Assembly (NCBI GenBank): GCA_000720845.1
Contig: JODU01000003.1
Location: 186,001-250,000 of the forward strand
Source: Kitasatospora aureofaciens
GTDB lineage: Bacteria > Actinomycetota > Actinomycetes > Streptomycetales > Streptomycetaceae
Direction of reading: 5' to 3'
DNA: 64,000 nt
Positions 16,477 through 25,422 of this stretch are shown in pieces (positions within the stretch are counted from its first letter, which is position 1; each line of letters begins with the position of its first letter). The position numbers and the translations under genes are program-made. The notes below the pieces were generated by a model that saw only the letters and a program-made list of their open reading frames with translations, was not told where the DNA came from and did no database searches.

Positions 16477-18153
16477 ATGACGACGGCCACGGAGCTGTTC
16501 CGCAGCGCACGGGACTTCCTGCTGGAACACCGCGAGGACTACACCGCCGCCTACCAGGGGTTCCGGTGGCCCCGCCCCGACGCCTTCAACTGGGCGCTGG
16601 ACTGGTTCGACGTCATCGCCGACGGCAACGGTCGCACCGCCCTGCACATCGTCGAGGAGGACGGCCGCGAGGTCCGGGTCTCCTTCGCCGAGATGTCCGC
16701 CCGCTCCAACCGCGTGGCGAACCGCCTGCGCGAGTGGGGCGTCGGCCCGGAGGACCGCATCCTCGTGATGCTCGGCAACCAGGCCGAGCTGTGGGAGACC
16801 GCGCTGGCCGCGATGAAGCTGCGCGCGGTCGTCATCCCGGCCACGACCCTGCTCGGCCCGGCCGATCTGCGCGACCGCGTCGACCGCGGCCGGGTCAAGC
16901 ACGTGATCGCGCGGGCCGAGGACACCGGCAAGTTCGACGAGGTGCCCGGCGACTACACGCGCGTCGCGGTCGGCGGCGGCGCCACGGCACCCGGCTGGCG
17001 GCCCTACGAGGACGTGTACGGGGCCCTGGACGCCTTCACCCCGGACGGCCCCACCGCCGCCGACGACCCGCTGATGCTGTACTTCACCTCCGGCACCACC
17101 GCCCGCCCCAAACTGGTCGAGCACACCCACGTGTCCTACCCCGTGGGGCACCTGGCGACCATGTACTGGATCGGCCTGAAGCCCGGGGACGTGCACCTGA
17201 ACATCTCCTCGCCCGGCTGGGCCAAGCACGCCTGGTCGAACCTGTTCGCGCCGTGGAACGCGGAGGCGACCGTGTTCCTGTACAACTACACGCGGTTCGA
17301 CGCGCCCCGGCTCATGGCCGAGATGGACCGGGCCGGGGTGACCACCTTCTGCGCCCCGCCCACCGTGTGGCGCATGCTCATCCAGGCCGACCTCACCCGG
17401 CTCGCCGCCCCGCCGCGCGAGGTCGTCGCCGCCGGTGAGCCGCTCAACCCCGAGGTGATCGAGCAGGTCCGCCGCCTGTGGGGGAGGACCATCAGGGACG
17501 GCTTCGGCCAGACCGAGACCGCCGTCCAGGTCTCCAACAGCCCCGGCCAGGTGCTGAAGACCGGCTCGATGGGCCGCCCCAGCCCCGGCTACCGCGTCGA
17601 GCTGCTCGACCCGGTGTCCGGCGCGCCCGGCGCCGACGAGGGCGAGATCGCCCTGGACCTGTCCGAGCGTCCCGTCGGCCTGATGACCGGCTACCACGGC
17701 GACCCGGACCGCACGGCCGAGGCGATGGCCGGCGGCTACTACCGCACCGGCGACATCGGCGCGCGGGACGAGGACGGCTACCTGACCTACGTCGGCCGGG
17801 CCGACGACGTGTTCAAGGCCTCCGACTACAAGATCAGCCCCTTCGAGCTGGAGAGCGCCCTGCTGGAGCACGAGGCGGTCGCCGAGGCCGCGGTCGTGCC
17901 CGCCCCGGACGAGCTGCGCCTCGCGGTGCCGAAGGCGTACATCGTGCTGGCGGCCGGCTGGGAGCCGGGGCCCGACACCGCGAAGGTGCTCTTCGAGCAC
18001 TCCCGGCAGACCCTCGCCCCCTACAAGCGGGTGCGCCGCCTGGAGTTCGGCGAGCTGCCCAAGACCGTCTCCGGCAAGATCCGCCGCATCGAGCTGCGCG
18101 AGGCCACGGCGGCCGGTTCCGTCAGCGAGTACCGCGAGGAGGACTTCCGGTGA
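16477..18153 (+). CDS. AMP-dependent acyl-CoA synthetase (acetyl/medium-chain type)
   Basis: 558 aa ANL-superfamily enzyme that would form an acyl-CoA from a carboxylic acid, ATP and CoA. Motifs: LMLYFTSGTTARPKLVEH near residue 203 (P-loop A3), DGFGQTE near 343 (A5), YRTGDIGARDEDGYLTYVGRADDVFK near 420-445 (A7/A8) and VSGKIRR near 529 with the A10 lysine. The long N-terminal domain with AYQGFRWPRPDAFNWALDWFD is typical of the acyl-CoA synthetase medium-chain/ACSM-like branch. GAGGAGGACAG precedes the ATG. It is translationally coupled to the next synthetase (GTGA at 18150-18153) and divergent from the GAF-LuxR regulator. The acid substrate is not predictable. Confidence 0.87.
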   Translation: MTTATELFRSARDFLLEHREDYTAAYQGFRWPRPDAFNWALDWFDVIADGNGRTALHIVEEDGREVRVSFAEMSARSNRVANRLREWGVGPEDRILVMLGNQAELWETALAAMKLRAVVIPATTLLGPADLRDRVDRGRVKHVIARAEDTGKFDEVPGDYTRVAVGGGATAPGWRPYEDVYGALDAFTPDGPTAADDPLMLYFTSGTTARPKLVEHTHVSYPVGHLATMYWIGLKPGDVHLNISSPGWAKHAWSNLFAPWNAEATVFLYNYTRFDAPRLMAEMDRAGVTTFCAPPTVWRMLIQADLTRLAAPPREVVAAGEPLNPEVIEQVRRLWGRTIRDGFGQTETAVQVSNSPGQVLKTGSMGRPSPGYRVELLDPVSGAPGADEGEIALDLSERPVGLMTGYHGDPDRTAEAMAGGYYRTGDIGARDEDGYLTYVGRADDVFKASDYKISPFELESALLEHEAVAEAAVVPAPDELRLAVPKAYIVLAAGWEPGPDTAKVLFEHSRQTLAPYKRVRRLEFGELPKTVSGKIRRIELREATAAGSVSEYREEDFR

Positions 18154-19778
18154 CCGGACCGTCCTACGCCCACGGCACCAGCACCACCCCGCTGCTGGGC
18201 GACACCATCGGCGCCGACCTCGGCCGCGCGATCGCCGCCCACCCGGACCGCGAGGCCCTGGTCGACGTCCCGTCCGGCCGGCGCTGGACCTACGCCGAGT
18301 TCGGCGCCGCCGTCGACGAGGTGGCGCGGGGACTGCTCGCCAAGGGCGTCACCAAGGGCGACCGGGTCGGCATCTGGGCGGTCAACTGCCCCGAGTGGGT
18401 CCTCGTCCAGTACGCCACCGCCCGCATCGGCGTCATCATGGTGAACGTCAACCCGGCCTACCGCGCCCATGAGTTGGAGTACGTCCTCAAGCAGTCCGGC
18501 ATCACCCTGCTGGTCGCCTCGCTCGCCCACAAGAGCAGCGACTACCGGGCGATCGTGGAGCAGGTCCGCGGCCGGTGCCCCGCGCTGCGCGAGACCGTCT
18601 ACATCGGCGACCCGTCCTGGGACGCGCTCACCGCGGCCGCCGCGTCGGTGCCGCAGGAGCGGGTGGACGCCCTCGCCGCCGAGCTGAGCTGCGACGACCC
18701 GGTCAACATCCAGTACACCTCCGGCACCACCGGCTTCCCCAAGGGCGCCACCCTCTCCCACCACAACATCCTCAACAACGGTTACTGGGTGGGCCGTACG
18801 GTCGGCTACACGGAGCAGGACCGGGTGTGCCTGCCGGTCCCCTTCTATCACTGCTTCGGCATGGTCATGGGCAACCTGGGCGCCACCTCCCACGGCGCCT
18901 GCATCGTCATCCCCGCCCCGTCCTTCGAGCCCGCGGCGACGCTGGAGGCGGTGCAGCGGGAGCGGTGCACGTCCCTGTACGGCGTGCCGACCATGTTCAT
19001 CGCGGAGCTGAACCTGCCGGACTTCGCCTCCTACGACCTCACCTCCCTGCGCACCGGCATCATGGCCGGCTCGCCCTGCCCGGTGGAGGTGATGAAACGG
19101 GTGGTCGCCGAGATGCACATGGAGCAGGTCTCCATCTGCTACGGCATGACCGAGACCTCCCCGGTCTCCCTGCAGACCCGCATGGACGACGACCTCGAAC
19201 ACCGCACCGGCACCGTCGGCCGCGTCCTGCCGCACATCGAGGTCAAGGTCGTCGACCCGGTCACCGGCGTGACCCTGCCGCGCGGCGAGGCGGGCGAACT
19301 GCGCACCCGCGGCTACAGCGTGATGCTCGGCTACTGGGAGGAGCCGGAGAAGACATCCGAGGCCATCGACCCGGGCCGCTGGATGCACACCGGGGACCTC
19401 GCGGTGATGCGCGAGGACGGGTACGTGGAGATCGTCGGCCGGATCAAGGACATGATCATCCGGGGTGGCGAGAACATCTACCCGCGCGAGGTCGAGGAGT
19501 TCCTGTACGCCCACCCGAAGATCGCGGACGTCCAGGTCGTCGGAGTGCCGCACGAGCGCTACGGCGAGGAGGTGCTGGCCTGCGTCGTCCCGCGCGACGC
19601 CGCCGAACCGCTCACCCTGGAGGAACTGCGCGCCTACTGCGAGGGGCGGCTGGCCCACTACAAGGTGCCCAGCCGCCTCCAGCTCCTCGACTCCTTCCCG
19701 ATGACCGTCTCCGGGAAGGTGCGCAAGGTGGAGCTGAGGGAGCGGTACGGCACCGCCGAGCCCCCGCGAAACCACTGA
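18150..19778 (+). CDS. AMP-dependent acyl-CoA synthetase (fatty acid type, FadD/AMP-binding)
   Basis: 542 aa, GTG start overlapping the preceding stop. Motifs: IQYTSGTTGFPKGATLSH near residue 188 (A3), CYGMTETSP near 330 (A5), WMHTGDLAVMREDGYVEIVGRIKDMIIRGG (A7/A8, near 411) and MTVSGKVRKVELRE near 518 (A10 Lys). The FYHCFGMVMGNLGA segment is typical of the FadD35/AMP-binding group that activates medium- or long-chain fatty acids. No membrane segment. Presumably co-transcribed with the upstream synthetase; having two different synthetases suggests handling of mixed acyl substrates. Confidence 0.87.
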   Translation: MTGPSYAHGTSTTPLLGDTIGADLGRAIAAHPDREALVDVPSGRRWTYAEFGAAVDEVARGLLAKGVTKGDRVGIWAVNCPEWVLVQYATARIGVIMVNVNPAYRAHELEYVLKQSGITLLVASLAHKSSDYRAIVEQVRGRCPALRETVYIGDPSWDALTAAAASVPQERVDALAAELSCDDPVNIQYTSGTTGFPKGATLSHHNILNNGYWVGRTVGYTEQDRVCLPVPFYHCFGMVMGNLGATSHGACIVIPAPSFEPAATLEAVQRERCTSLYGVPTMFIAELNLPDFASYDLTSLRTGIMAGSPCPVEVMKRVVAEMHMEQVSICYGMTETSPVSLQTRMDDDLEHRTGTVGRVLPHIEVKVVDPVTGVTLPRGEAGELRTRGYSVMLGYWEEPEKTSEAIDPGRWMHTGDLAVMREDGYVEIVGRIKDMIIRGGENIYPREVEEFLYAHPKIADVQVVGVPHERYGEEVLACVVPRDAAEPLTLEELRAYCEGRLAHYKVPSRLQLLDSFPMTVSGKVRKVELRERYGTAEPPRNH

Positions 19779-19886
19779 TCCGCCTCACCGGGGCGGTCGG
19801 GAGACGGACGTCCGGCCGTCCCGGCGGCCGGGGAGCCGCAGTCCGGGTCCGTCGCCCGCGTACCCGTCGCCCGTCCACCGCCGGCA

Positions 19887-20366
19887 TCAGCCGGCCGCCC
19901 ACCCGGCGCCCACGGCGCAGAGCACCGGCAGGACGAGGAGGGCGGCGCCCATCGGAAGGGGGAACGGGCCGCGCTCCCGCGCCACCGCGCGGACCGCGAA
20001 CGCCTTGCGCTGGGCCGCGTCCGTGCGCCTCGTCGACAGCGGGGTCAGCGAACCCAGCAGCACCAGCAGCACCTCGGACCAGCGCAGGCGTGCCGGCCCC
20101 GCCACGGGCAGCGTCCACGACGACACCCATCCCCGGAACGGCAGCAGCGCCAGAGCCGTCCCGCACAGGAAACCCGCGCACGCCGTGCACGCCGCCTGCC
20201 ACGGCAGCCGTGCACCGGCCCACAGGACGAGTGTCAGCACGGCCGCGCAGGGGAGCGTCACGAGGGCGATCCACCGCTCCCGGCGCTCGGGCAGCCACCG
20301 CAGGAGCACGCAGGTGAGGACGAGGTCGCAGACCAGGAGTGCGAACACGGCGAGCGGAAGGAGCAC
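19887..20366 (-). CDS. Small polytopic membrane protein, unknown function
   Basis: 159 aa; GTG start at 20366-20364 with GAGGA seven bases upstream. Hydrophobic stretches at about 1-22, 33-50, 60-75 and 138-158 suggest four membrane helices; a basic cytoplasmic-looking loop (RRTDAAQRKAFAVRAVARER) lies before the last. The central RWSEVLLVLLGSLTPLSTRR segment may be a re-entrant or fifth helix. I recognise no family. It is the second of two small membrane-protein genes directly downstream of the large ALF-repeat protein gene on the same strand; an accessory or immunity role is possible but unproven. Confidence 0.6.
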   Translation of the reverse strand: MLLPLAVFALLVCDLVLTCVLLRWLPERRERWIALVTLPCAAVLTLVLWAGARLPWQAACTACAGFLCGTALALLPFRGWVSSWTLPVAGPARLRWSEVLLVLLGSLTPLSTRRTDAAQRKAFAVRAVARERGPFPLPMGAALLVLPVLCAVGAGWAAG

Positions 20367-20425
20367 GGGCGGTCCTCAGCTGTCGGGAAGGCGGGGGAGG
20401 CCGTCACACGGCCGGGCAGGGCGGC

Positions 20426-20806
20426 TCAGCCGATGAGAAGGGCCACCAGCGCCGTCGTCGCCACGAAGGCGAGCAGGAAGACGGCCAGTTGACCCTTCGT
20501 CACCTCGTCCGCCGGCCGGCCCGCGCGGTGGAGGGCGAGCTGGCGGGCGAAGTACTTGGCGTAGACCAGCCTCAGCACCACCAGGACGAGAGCGACCAGA
20601 GTGAACAGGAAGAGCGCCTGCTTCACATCGCCGTCCCGGGCCAGGGTCTGCCCGCCGATGACCGCGGCGCCGGCCAGTGGCGGCAGTACCGCGGCGATGC
20701 GCTGCCACCTCTTCGTGGCCAGCGACTGCGCGGCCAGGGCGAGGGCGATGCCGGACACGACAGCCATGATCCACCACTGGGTGACGGACATGTCGGGCGT
20801 CAGCAT
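20426..20806 (-). CDS. Small polytopic membrane protein, unknown function
   Basis: 126 aa from the ATG at 20806-20804, with AGAGGGA seven bases upstream; the in-frame ATG at 20854 would add a basic leader and lacks a comparable site. Hydrophobic segments at about 9-24, 34-50, 61-80 and 106-125 suggest four helices, with a basic loop (YAKYFARQLALHRAGR) between the third and fourth. No family recognised. It lies about 100 bases after the ALF-repeat gene and 59 bases before the next small membrane-protein gene, so the three may be co-transcribed. Confidence 0.6.
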   Translation of the reverse strand: MLTPDMSVTQWWIMAVVSGIALALAAQSLATKRWQRIAAVLPPLAGAAVIGGQTLARDGDVKQALFLFTLVALVLVVLRLVYAKYFARQLALHRAGRPADEVTKGQLAVFLLAFVATTALVALLIG

Positions 20807-20907
20807 GGGCACTTCCCTCTTCCGGGCCGCCGCGGACCGCTGGGACGGCGGCATTCGGGTGGGACGGGATCATATCCCGTCCCACCCCTGCCGGCTGCGT
20901 GCGTCCG

Positions 20908-23900
20908 CTACCAGGTCAGCCAGCTGACGACCGTGGTCGTGGCGTCACTCACGGCCCCGGAGACCTTCGCGCCGACGTTCTCCGCTACGTCGTCCAGGCC
21001 GCCGAACTTGCTGAGCAGTTTCCCCTTGCCGAGGAAGATGCCGCCCACCGCGAACATGCCGAGCGCGCTGTGGAAGTCGCTGCCCTGCCAGTTGTCGGCG
21101 ATGCCGTGGAGCAGGGCGCTCGTCCCCTGCAGTCCCCAGGACACGAGACCGACCGCGCCGGCCGCCGCCAGCAGGGCCGGTGCGGCGGGCGGGAAGAGCA
21201 GGGCGCCCACACCGAGGACGACGCCGGCGCCGCCCGCGATGGTGCTCCAGTGCCCGGTGACCGTCGCCCACTGCTTGGCCGAACCGATGTCCTCCGGCCA
21301 CAGCTCCCAGTCGTAGTACCAGGGCTTGTCCTGGTCGGAGGTCTGGGAGGGGTTCGACCCGTTCTCCTGGTCCTGCGCCGCCTTCTCCGCGGCCTGGCGC
21401 GCCTTCTCGGCGGCCTCCGCCTTCCGCTTCGCCGCCACGACAGCCTTCGCCTCGCTGGCGGCGTCCGCGGCTGCCGCCGCGTCGGCACCGGCCTGCAGCT
21501 TCGCGGCCCGGGCGCTGGCGGCGGAGGCCTGCGCCTCGGCGGCGGACGCGACGGCCGCCCGGGCGGACGCCGCAGCCTGTCGCATGGAGTAGTTCGCCGT
21601 CCGGGCCGCTCCGCGGGCCACGGTCGCCGCCTGCGACGCGCTGGCGGCGGACTTGGCCGCGTCGGACGCGGACTGGTCGGCGGCGTCCGCGTTGGCCTTG
21701 GCCTCGGCGGCGGCGTCGGCGGCGTCGGCGGCGTGGTCCTTCGCCTTCGCCGCCCAGTCGGAGGCCTCCTCGGCGGCCTGCCGGGCCTCGGCGGCCGCCT
21801 TCGACGCCAGCGCCGCGTCCTCCAGCGCCTTCGCCGCGACCTTCGCGGCGTGGGCGATGGCGGCGCGGATGGCGGCCACGTGGGTGGCGTGGTCCTCGTC
21901 GAGCCGGGCGATGTAGAACTTGTCACGGGCGACGAAGTACCGCCGCATGCGCGCGGAGCCCTCCAGCACGATCTCCGCGGCAGACTTCATGTAGGGGCCG
22001 CCGGAGTCGAGGAGGCGGAAGATCTCGACCTGGTCGTCCTGCTTGACGGCCTCCGCCAGCTCCACGTTGAGGAAGCGGTGCAGCGCCAGGGCGCTGCCGT
22101 CTGCGAGGGCCGCCTCGGCCTTCGCCTTGACCGCCTGGCCCGGGTCCTCGTTCAGGACGGAGAACACGGTGACGCGGTTGTCCGTGGCCGCGGCCTCGAG
22201 GACGCCGGTCGCGAGGAACTCGGTGGGGGCGTCCTCGTTCTCGTCGGCCAGCGCCCGGTGGGCTGCTTCGGCGACGGCGGGCTTCGCCGATTCCGCGACG
22301 GTCAGCACCGTCTCGCGGTCGTCCTGGCGCTGGGCGAGCAGCCGGTCGGCGCCGACCCAGTTGAGAACGTCCTGGTCGGCGCCGGCGAGGGCGAACTCGG
22401 CTGCGGCACGCGTCCAGCTGCCGGCGGAGTCCAGGAGCCGTACGGCGGCCCTGCGGCCCTCGGCAACGGCCTGGGCGGTGTCGCCGGCCAGAAGCGCCGC
22501 CTCCGCCGCCGCGATCGCGTTCTTCGTCTCCGTGGCCGTCTGGTCCGCCAGGGTGCGCCGGTTGTCGGCCTGCTTGGCGTCGTCGATCTCGGCCTGCGCC
22601 CTCAGTCTGGCCTCCAGGACGCCGAGTTCCGTGTCCTGGGTGATGCGGGCGGTCTCCGCCTCACGCGCGGCGGCCTCTACGGCCTTGGCCTCCTCGACCG
22701 CGTCGGCGGCCGTGGTCGCGGCCTTGACCGCGGCCTCGGCGTAGGCGGTGGAACGCTTGGCGTACTCGACCGCCTCACCGGCGTGCTCGGCCGCCTCGTC
22801 GGCCGCGTCCGCGGCCGCGTCGGCGTGGTCGGCGGCGCTGTTGGCGGCGTCCCGTGCGACCGCCGCCGCGGCTGCGGCCCGGTCGGAGAGGTTTCGGGCG
22901 GTACCGGCGGCCCGAGTGGCGCGCGCGGCGGCGGCGTTGGCCTCGGCGGCTGCCTGCCGGGCGGCGGCGGCCTGGGACGTGGCCACGCCTGCCGAAGCGG
23001 CGGCGTTCGCGGCCTCGTTCGCAGCGACGGCGGCGTTCTGCGCCGCGCCCGCGGCGGCGGCTCCGGCGGCGTAGGACTGACGCGAAGCCGCCGCGGCGTG
23101 GTCGGCGGCCGTCGCGGCGCTGCGCGCGCGGCGAGCGGCGTTCCGGGCGCCCTCGGCCGCACTGCGCGCGGCGGAGGCCTTGGACGCGTCCTTGGACGCG
23201 GCGATGGCCGCACCGTAGGCGCGGGAGGCCGCGTTGCCGGCGGCGGCGGCGGCAGCGGCGGCGGCCTGGGCGGCCCGCGCGGCCCGGCCCGAGGCGGCCT
23301 GAGCCGTGCGGGAGGCGGCGATCGCGGTGTTGGCGGCGTTGGCCGCGCCCCGTGCGGCATTGGCGGCGTTGTTGGCCGCGCGCGCCGACTTGCGGACGTC
23401 TTCCTTGGCGGCCAGGGCCTCCTGGGCCGCCTTCTGAGCAGCGGCTTTCGCCTCCTCGGCGGCCTTCTTGGCCCGGTCCGAAGCGGCCACGGCCTGCTCC
23501 GACTTCAGGCTCGCCTGCTTGCCCTCGCGCTCGACCACGGCGACCAGCTGCTCGATGGTCGCGCTCTCCTCGTCGCGGGCGCGTGCGATGAACTGACCGG
23601 AGACCAGGAAGCGGTGGATGGCTTCGGGCGTCCCGTCGGCCAGGGCCTGCTCGGCGTACTTCTTCACCTCGGGGGAGGCGGTGTTGAGGATCGTGAAGAC
23701 TTCGACCCTCTCGTCCTCGGCCTGGGCCGTGTACTGGGTCTCGTCCAGGAAGGTGCGCATGGCCTGGGAGGTGCCCGCGTCCAGGGCCTTGGTGGCCTCG
23801 CGGGCCACTGCGGGGCCGCTGTTGTTCAGGATGGTGAGCACCGAGACCCGTAGGTCGGTCGTCACCGGCTCGACGTATCCGTCGGTCAGGTAGGCGGTGA

Positions 23901-24294
23901 CGGCGGCGTCGCCGGCCGTCAGCGCGGCCTCGGCGGACTGCTGGGCGGACTTGCCCGCGTGCGGGAGACCCGTGAGCACGGCGAAGCGGTTGTCCTCCGC
24001 CTGGGCGACGGGGAGTTCACTGGTGAGGAAGGCGGAGACGGCGGCCTGGGACCCGGTCAGGGCGGCGGCTGCCGCCTCGCGGACGGCGACACCACCGATC
24101 TTGTACTGCCACACCGCCCTGCCCCGATCGGTGTCCGGCAGATCGGTGTCGGTGTCGCCGGAGTCGCCTTCGGCGGCCCCGGCGGGGCCGGCGGCGAGCA
24201 ACGTCACGCCGGGCAGGGCGGGTACGGCGCTCGTCGCGGCGATGGTGGTGAGTATGCGGCGTCTGCTCCACAGTGACGCTGACAAAGTGAGCAT
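20908..24294 (-). CDS. Secreted ALF-repeat protein with Ala-rich helical arms and hydrophobic C-terminus
   Basis: 1128 aa from the ATG at 24294-24292. A Tat-like signal (LWSRRRILTT, residues 8-17) precedes a hydrophobic stretch ending near AGA at 38-40. Short ALF repeats (patterns such as AEDERVEVFTILN, AALADGTPEAIHRFL) occur in two blocks, about 75-250 and 620-805. Very Ala-rich, heptad-like helices fill about 260-600 and 808-975. The last 140 residues are different: an aromatic linker (PWYYDWELWPEDIG, 991-1004), then glycine- and alanine-rich hydrophobic segments at about 1018-1057 and 1077-1090. ALF-repeat proteins are secreted actinomycete proteins of unknown function, some with polymorphic-toxin ends. 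The C-terminus is no toxin domain I know but could insert into membranes. Confidence 0.78.
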   Translation of the reverse strand: MLTLSASLWSRRRILTTIAATSAVPALPGVTLLAAGPAGAAEGDSGDTDTDLPDTDRGRAVWQYKIGGVAVREAAAAALTGSQAAVSAFLTSELPVAQAEDNRFAVLTGLPHAGKSAQQSAEAALTAGDAAVTAYLTDGYVEPVTTDLRVSVLTILNNSGPAVAREATKALDAGTSQAMRTFLDETQYTAQAEDERVEVFTILNTASPEVKKYAEQALADGTPEAIHRFLVSGQFIARARDEESATIEQLVAVVEREGKQASLKSEQAVAASDRAKKAAEEAKAAAQKAAQEALAAKEDVRKSARAANNAANAARGAANAANTAIAASRTAQAASGRAARAAQAAAAAAAAAGNAASRAYGAAIAASKDASKASAARSAAEGARNAARRARSAATAADHAAAASRQSYAAGAAAAGAAQNAAVAANEAANAAASAGVATSQAAAARQAAAEANAAAARATRAAGTARNLSDRAAAAAAVARDAANSAADHADAAADAADEAAEHAGEAVEYAKRSTAYAEAAVKAATTAADAVEEAKAVEAAAREAETARITQDTELGVLEARLRAQAEIDDAKQADNRRTLADQTATETKNAIAAAEAALLAGDTAQAVAEGRRAAVRLLDSAGSWTRAAAEFALAGADQDVLNWVGADRLLAQRQDDRETVLTVAESAKPAVAEAAHRALADENEDAPTEFLATGVLEAAATDNRVTVFSVLNEDPGQAVKAKAEAALADGSALALHRFLNVELAEAVKQDDQVEIFRLLDSGGPYMKSAAEIVLEGSARMRRYFVARDKFYIARLDEDHATHVAAIRAAIAHAAKVAAKALEDAALASKAAAEARQAAEEASDWAAKAKDHAADAADAAAEAKANADAADQSASDAAKSAASASQAATVARGAARTANYSMRQAAASARAAVASAAEAQASAASARAAKLQAGADAAAAADAASEAKAVVAAKRKAEAAEKARQAAEKAAQDQENGSNPSQTSDQDKPWYYDWELWPEDIGSAKQWATVTGHWSTIAGGAGVVLGVGALLFPPAAPALLAAAGAVGLVSWGLQGTSALLHGIADNWQGSDFHSALGMFAVGGIFLGKGKLLSKFGGLDDVAENVGAKVSGAVSDATTTVVSWLTW

Positions 24295-24805
24295 CCTTCC
24301 CGTACGGGATACGCGAGTGTGTTGGCGGACGAAACGCTCAACGCTGATACAGGAGAGCAAAACTGACTTCTCGTCAGCTTCACATGTTGCGCGGCGAAAC
24401 ATTACCTGTCCGTCACCGGATCGCCACCCTTATTCCGTCGGGAAAAAATTGACGGATTGTAATTCCGAGATAGCGGTTCGGCGTACAGATTGAGGGATAG
24501 CCACCTCTGCTCCATGAGAAGGTCACAGGATCTTCATAATTGAGAAGGCAACCTTTTCTTGGGTGATGCAGGTCACGATGGGGTTGTTCGGGGTGACCTT
24601 TTTGTGGTGGTTGAAGGGTTGGACAAAACTATTCGGGCCGACTTCCATCGGGGGGCCGCAGGGGTGCGGGTGCGTCCCGGAACCCCTTCAAGCGGTCCGG
24701 TGGCGGAATCATCAGGGGGTTCTGAGGGCGAGTTGAAGCCGTCCCGTGCCGCCCTTTCCGCCACGCGTACCGGACATTGCGTTCGCATCGACCCGTAGGA
24801 CGGTA
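24295..24805. promoter_or_regulatory. AT-richer divergent promoter region with AGGTCAC repeats
   Basis: No gene is visible in this 511-base gap between the ALF-repeat gene and the secreted-protein gene. By my count 24361-24600 is about 50% G+C, far below the rest of the window. AGGTCAC occurs at 24520-24526 and again exactly 50 bases later at 24570-24576, with an inverted copy GTGACCT at 24593-24599. The two divergent genes presumably draw their promoters from here. Start sites cannot be placed with confidence. Confidence 0.5.
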
Positions 24806-25348
24806 ATGAAGAGCAGATCACGAATCGGGGCCTCATGGTCCAAGGGGCGTTTCCTGGCGCGAACCGCGGCCGTCGCGGTCGCCGCGGGGACACTGGCGGC
24901 GGTGGTGGTGGTCGGCGGGGGAGACTCGGCCGAGCGGGGCGGGGCCTCCGTGCGCGCGGTCGCCGACGAGGCTCCGGGCTACGCCGTCGAGGACTTCGCC
25001 TATCCGCAGGCTGACAAGGTCCTCGAGGAGCAGGGCATCGTCCTCAAGCGGGGCGACGGGCACATCGTGCTGGCCTCCTGCGCGCCGGGCACCGGTCAGC
25101 TGGAGGTCTACTCGCGCGAGGCGTCGAGCGTCTGCTTCGAAGTCACCGGTGACAGCGGCTGGCTGACGATGGAGATCCCGTCCGTCTACGGCGTGAAGAC
25201 GAACGAGTACGCGACCCAGGTCGACCTGACCGTCGGCGAGGAGGAGAAGTCCGTCGACGTCCCGGCCAACTCGTGGAAGGCGGTGGGCGAGAGCGCCGAC
25301 GAGCAGGGACGCCCGCACATGCTGGTGGAGATCAGGACGTCCAAGTAG
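24806..25348 (+). CDS. Small secreted protein, conserved partner of FG-GAP/trypsin-fold gene
   Basis: 180 aa with AGGA a few bases before the ATG. A basic N-terminus and a hydrophobic stretch at about 18-37 form a signal peptide or anchor. The mature part includes EEQGIVLKRGDGHIVLASC and FEVTGDSGWLTMEIPSVYGVKTNEY, with two cysteines (C92, C110) that could pair outside the cell, and ends in MLVEIRTSK. I recall similar small secreted proteins next to FG-GAP trypsin-like genes in other Streptomyces; the function is unknown. The next gene starts 74 bases downstream on the same strand, so the two are probably one transcription unit. Confidence 0.72.
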   Translation: MKSRSRIGASWSKGRFLARTAAVAVAAGTLAAVVVVGGGDSAERGGASVRAVADEAPGYAVEDFAYPQADKVLEEQGIVLKRGDGHIVLASCAPGTGQLEVYSREASSVCFEVTGDSGWLTMEIPSVYGVKTNEYATQVDLTVGEEEKSVDVPANSWKAVGESADEQGRPHMLVEIRTSK

Positions 25349-25422
25349 TGACCTGCGAAACCCCAGCAGTGACGAGCGATCAGCCCCCCTGCCCCGCAGC
25401 TACTCGAGCAAGGAGCCGACCC

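Noticed and set aside
20899..23853. 984-aa plus-strand open frame, Gly/Arg-rich
   Set aside because: Mirror of the Ala-codon-rich ALF-repeat gene; no domain or ribosome-binding site.
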